This document shows, one piece after another, positions 5,330-5,513 of a stretch of DNA of 5,513 bases. Position 1 is the first letter of the stretch. Each line of letters starts with the position of its first letter. The translations under genes were made by a program, and so were the position numbers. The DNA comes from an uncultured Eubacteriales bacterium (GTDB taxonomy: Bacteria > Bacillota > Clostridia > Peptostreptococcales > Anaerovoracaceae). The stretch spans positions 1 to 5,513 of the forward strand of contig CADCOV010000089.1 in the NCBI GenBank assembly GCA_902803185.1. The letters are read 5' to 3'. Under the pieces are notes generated by a model. That model saw only the letters and a program-made list of their open reading frames with translations. It made no database searches and had not been told where the DNA came from.

Positions 5330-5358
5330 AATATATCATACCGCCCATGCCCCGTCAA
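5330..5358 (-). promoter_or_regulatory. Sigma-70-type promoter for the riboswitch-cbiK transcript
   Basis: TTGACG (5358-5353) and TATATT (5335-5330), each 5 of 6 to consensus, are separated by exactly 17 bp, with a TGA extended -10 element directly before TATATT. The predicted start near 5323 lies about 25 nt upstream of the riboswitch and gives a leader of about 400 nt before cbiK. Confidence 0.8.
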
Positions 5359-5410
5359 CACTGGGAAGGAAGATGCTCTCATTTTCCCAAAGGTCAGAAA
5401 ATGGGGTCTT

Positions 5411-5513
5411 TTACCGGAAGATCAGCATCCCCAGCCCGGCCCTTGCCAACGCGCCCAGGACCACCAAAACGGTGCTGGTCACGGTCATCAGGCGGCAGGA
5501 ACGGTCGATGTCC
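5411..5513 (-). CDS. C-terminal end of an unidentified, probably membrane, protein
   Basis: The last 33 codons of a frame that enters from the right edge and ends in TAA (5413-5411). The peptide begins DIDRSCRLMTVTST and continues as a hydrophobic run, VLVVLGALARAGLGMLIF, ending in Arg. This looks like a final transmembrane helix. Codon third positions are GC-rich, like those of the neighbouring genes. An overlapping - strand frame is also open here but gives an Arg/Gly/Asp-rich, non-protein-like peptide. The family cannot be identified. It ends about 50 nt before the cbiK promoter's -35 box, on the same strand. Confidence 0.45.
   Translation of the reverse strand, partial: DIDRSCRLMTVTSTVLVVLGALARAGLGMLIFR

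Noticed and set aside
5380..5403. CATTTTC/GAAAATG stem-loop after the right-edge gene as its terminator
   Set aside because: A 7-bp AT-rich stem with a 10-nt loop and no U-run following on the - strand; too weak to call.

Overview
The window is GC-rich, with strong AGGAGG-type ribosome binding sites, two lipobox-bearing lipoproteins with Glu-rich tethers and rho-independent terminators. This suggests a Gram-positive anaerobe, most likely a Clostridia-type member of the Bacillota; the assignment is inferred from gene content and style, not from a marker gene.

Layout. (1) 1-729, + strand: the C-terminal part of an M3-family oligoendopeptidase with its HExxH zinc motif, closed by a hairpin at 744-777. 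(2) 840-2557, - strand: a two-gene unit, an iron-containing alcohol dehydrogenase followed 44 nt later by pyroglutamyl-peptidase I (pcp, GTG start), converging on the M3 peptidase. (3) 2558-2852: an intergenic region with two near-identical 77-bp nested-palindrome repeats, then the terminator of the next gene. (4) 2853-3809, - strand: a lipoprotein with two tandem related domains of unknown function, with its own extended -10 promoter and a strong hairpin in the leader. (5) 3909-4922, - strand: a CbiK-type cobaltochelatase made as a lipoprotein, so predicted to work outside the membrane. (6) 4923-5410: a roughly 400-nt cbiK leader with promoter, complete cobalamin riboswitch, a downstream hairpin whose loop is complementary to a riboswitch loop, and an attenuator terminator. 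(7) 5411-5513, - strand: the last 33 codons of an unidentified, probably membrane, protein.

How it works together. The coherent system is the right half. A B12-sensing RNA controls an exported CbiK-family chelatase, and the next gene encodes a second exported lipoprotein of similar build. The inference is a cell-surface cobalt/tetrapyrrole handling or scavenging module switched off when cobalamin is plentiful. The left half fits peptide use (oligoendopeptidase, pyroglutamyl peptidase) plus a fermentative alcohol dehydrogenase. The most notable signals are the extracytoplasmic CbiK under riboswitch control, its uncharacterised two-domain partner, the 9-nt riboswitch loop-to-hairpin complementarity, and the twin palindromic repeats.
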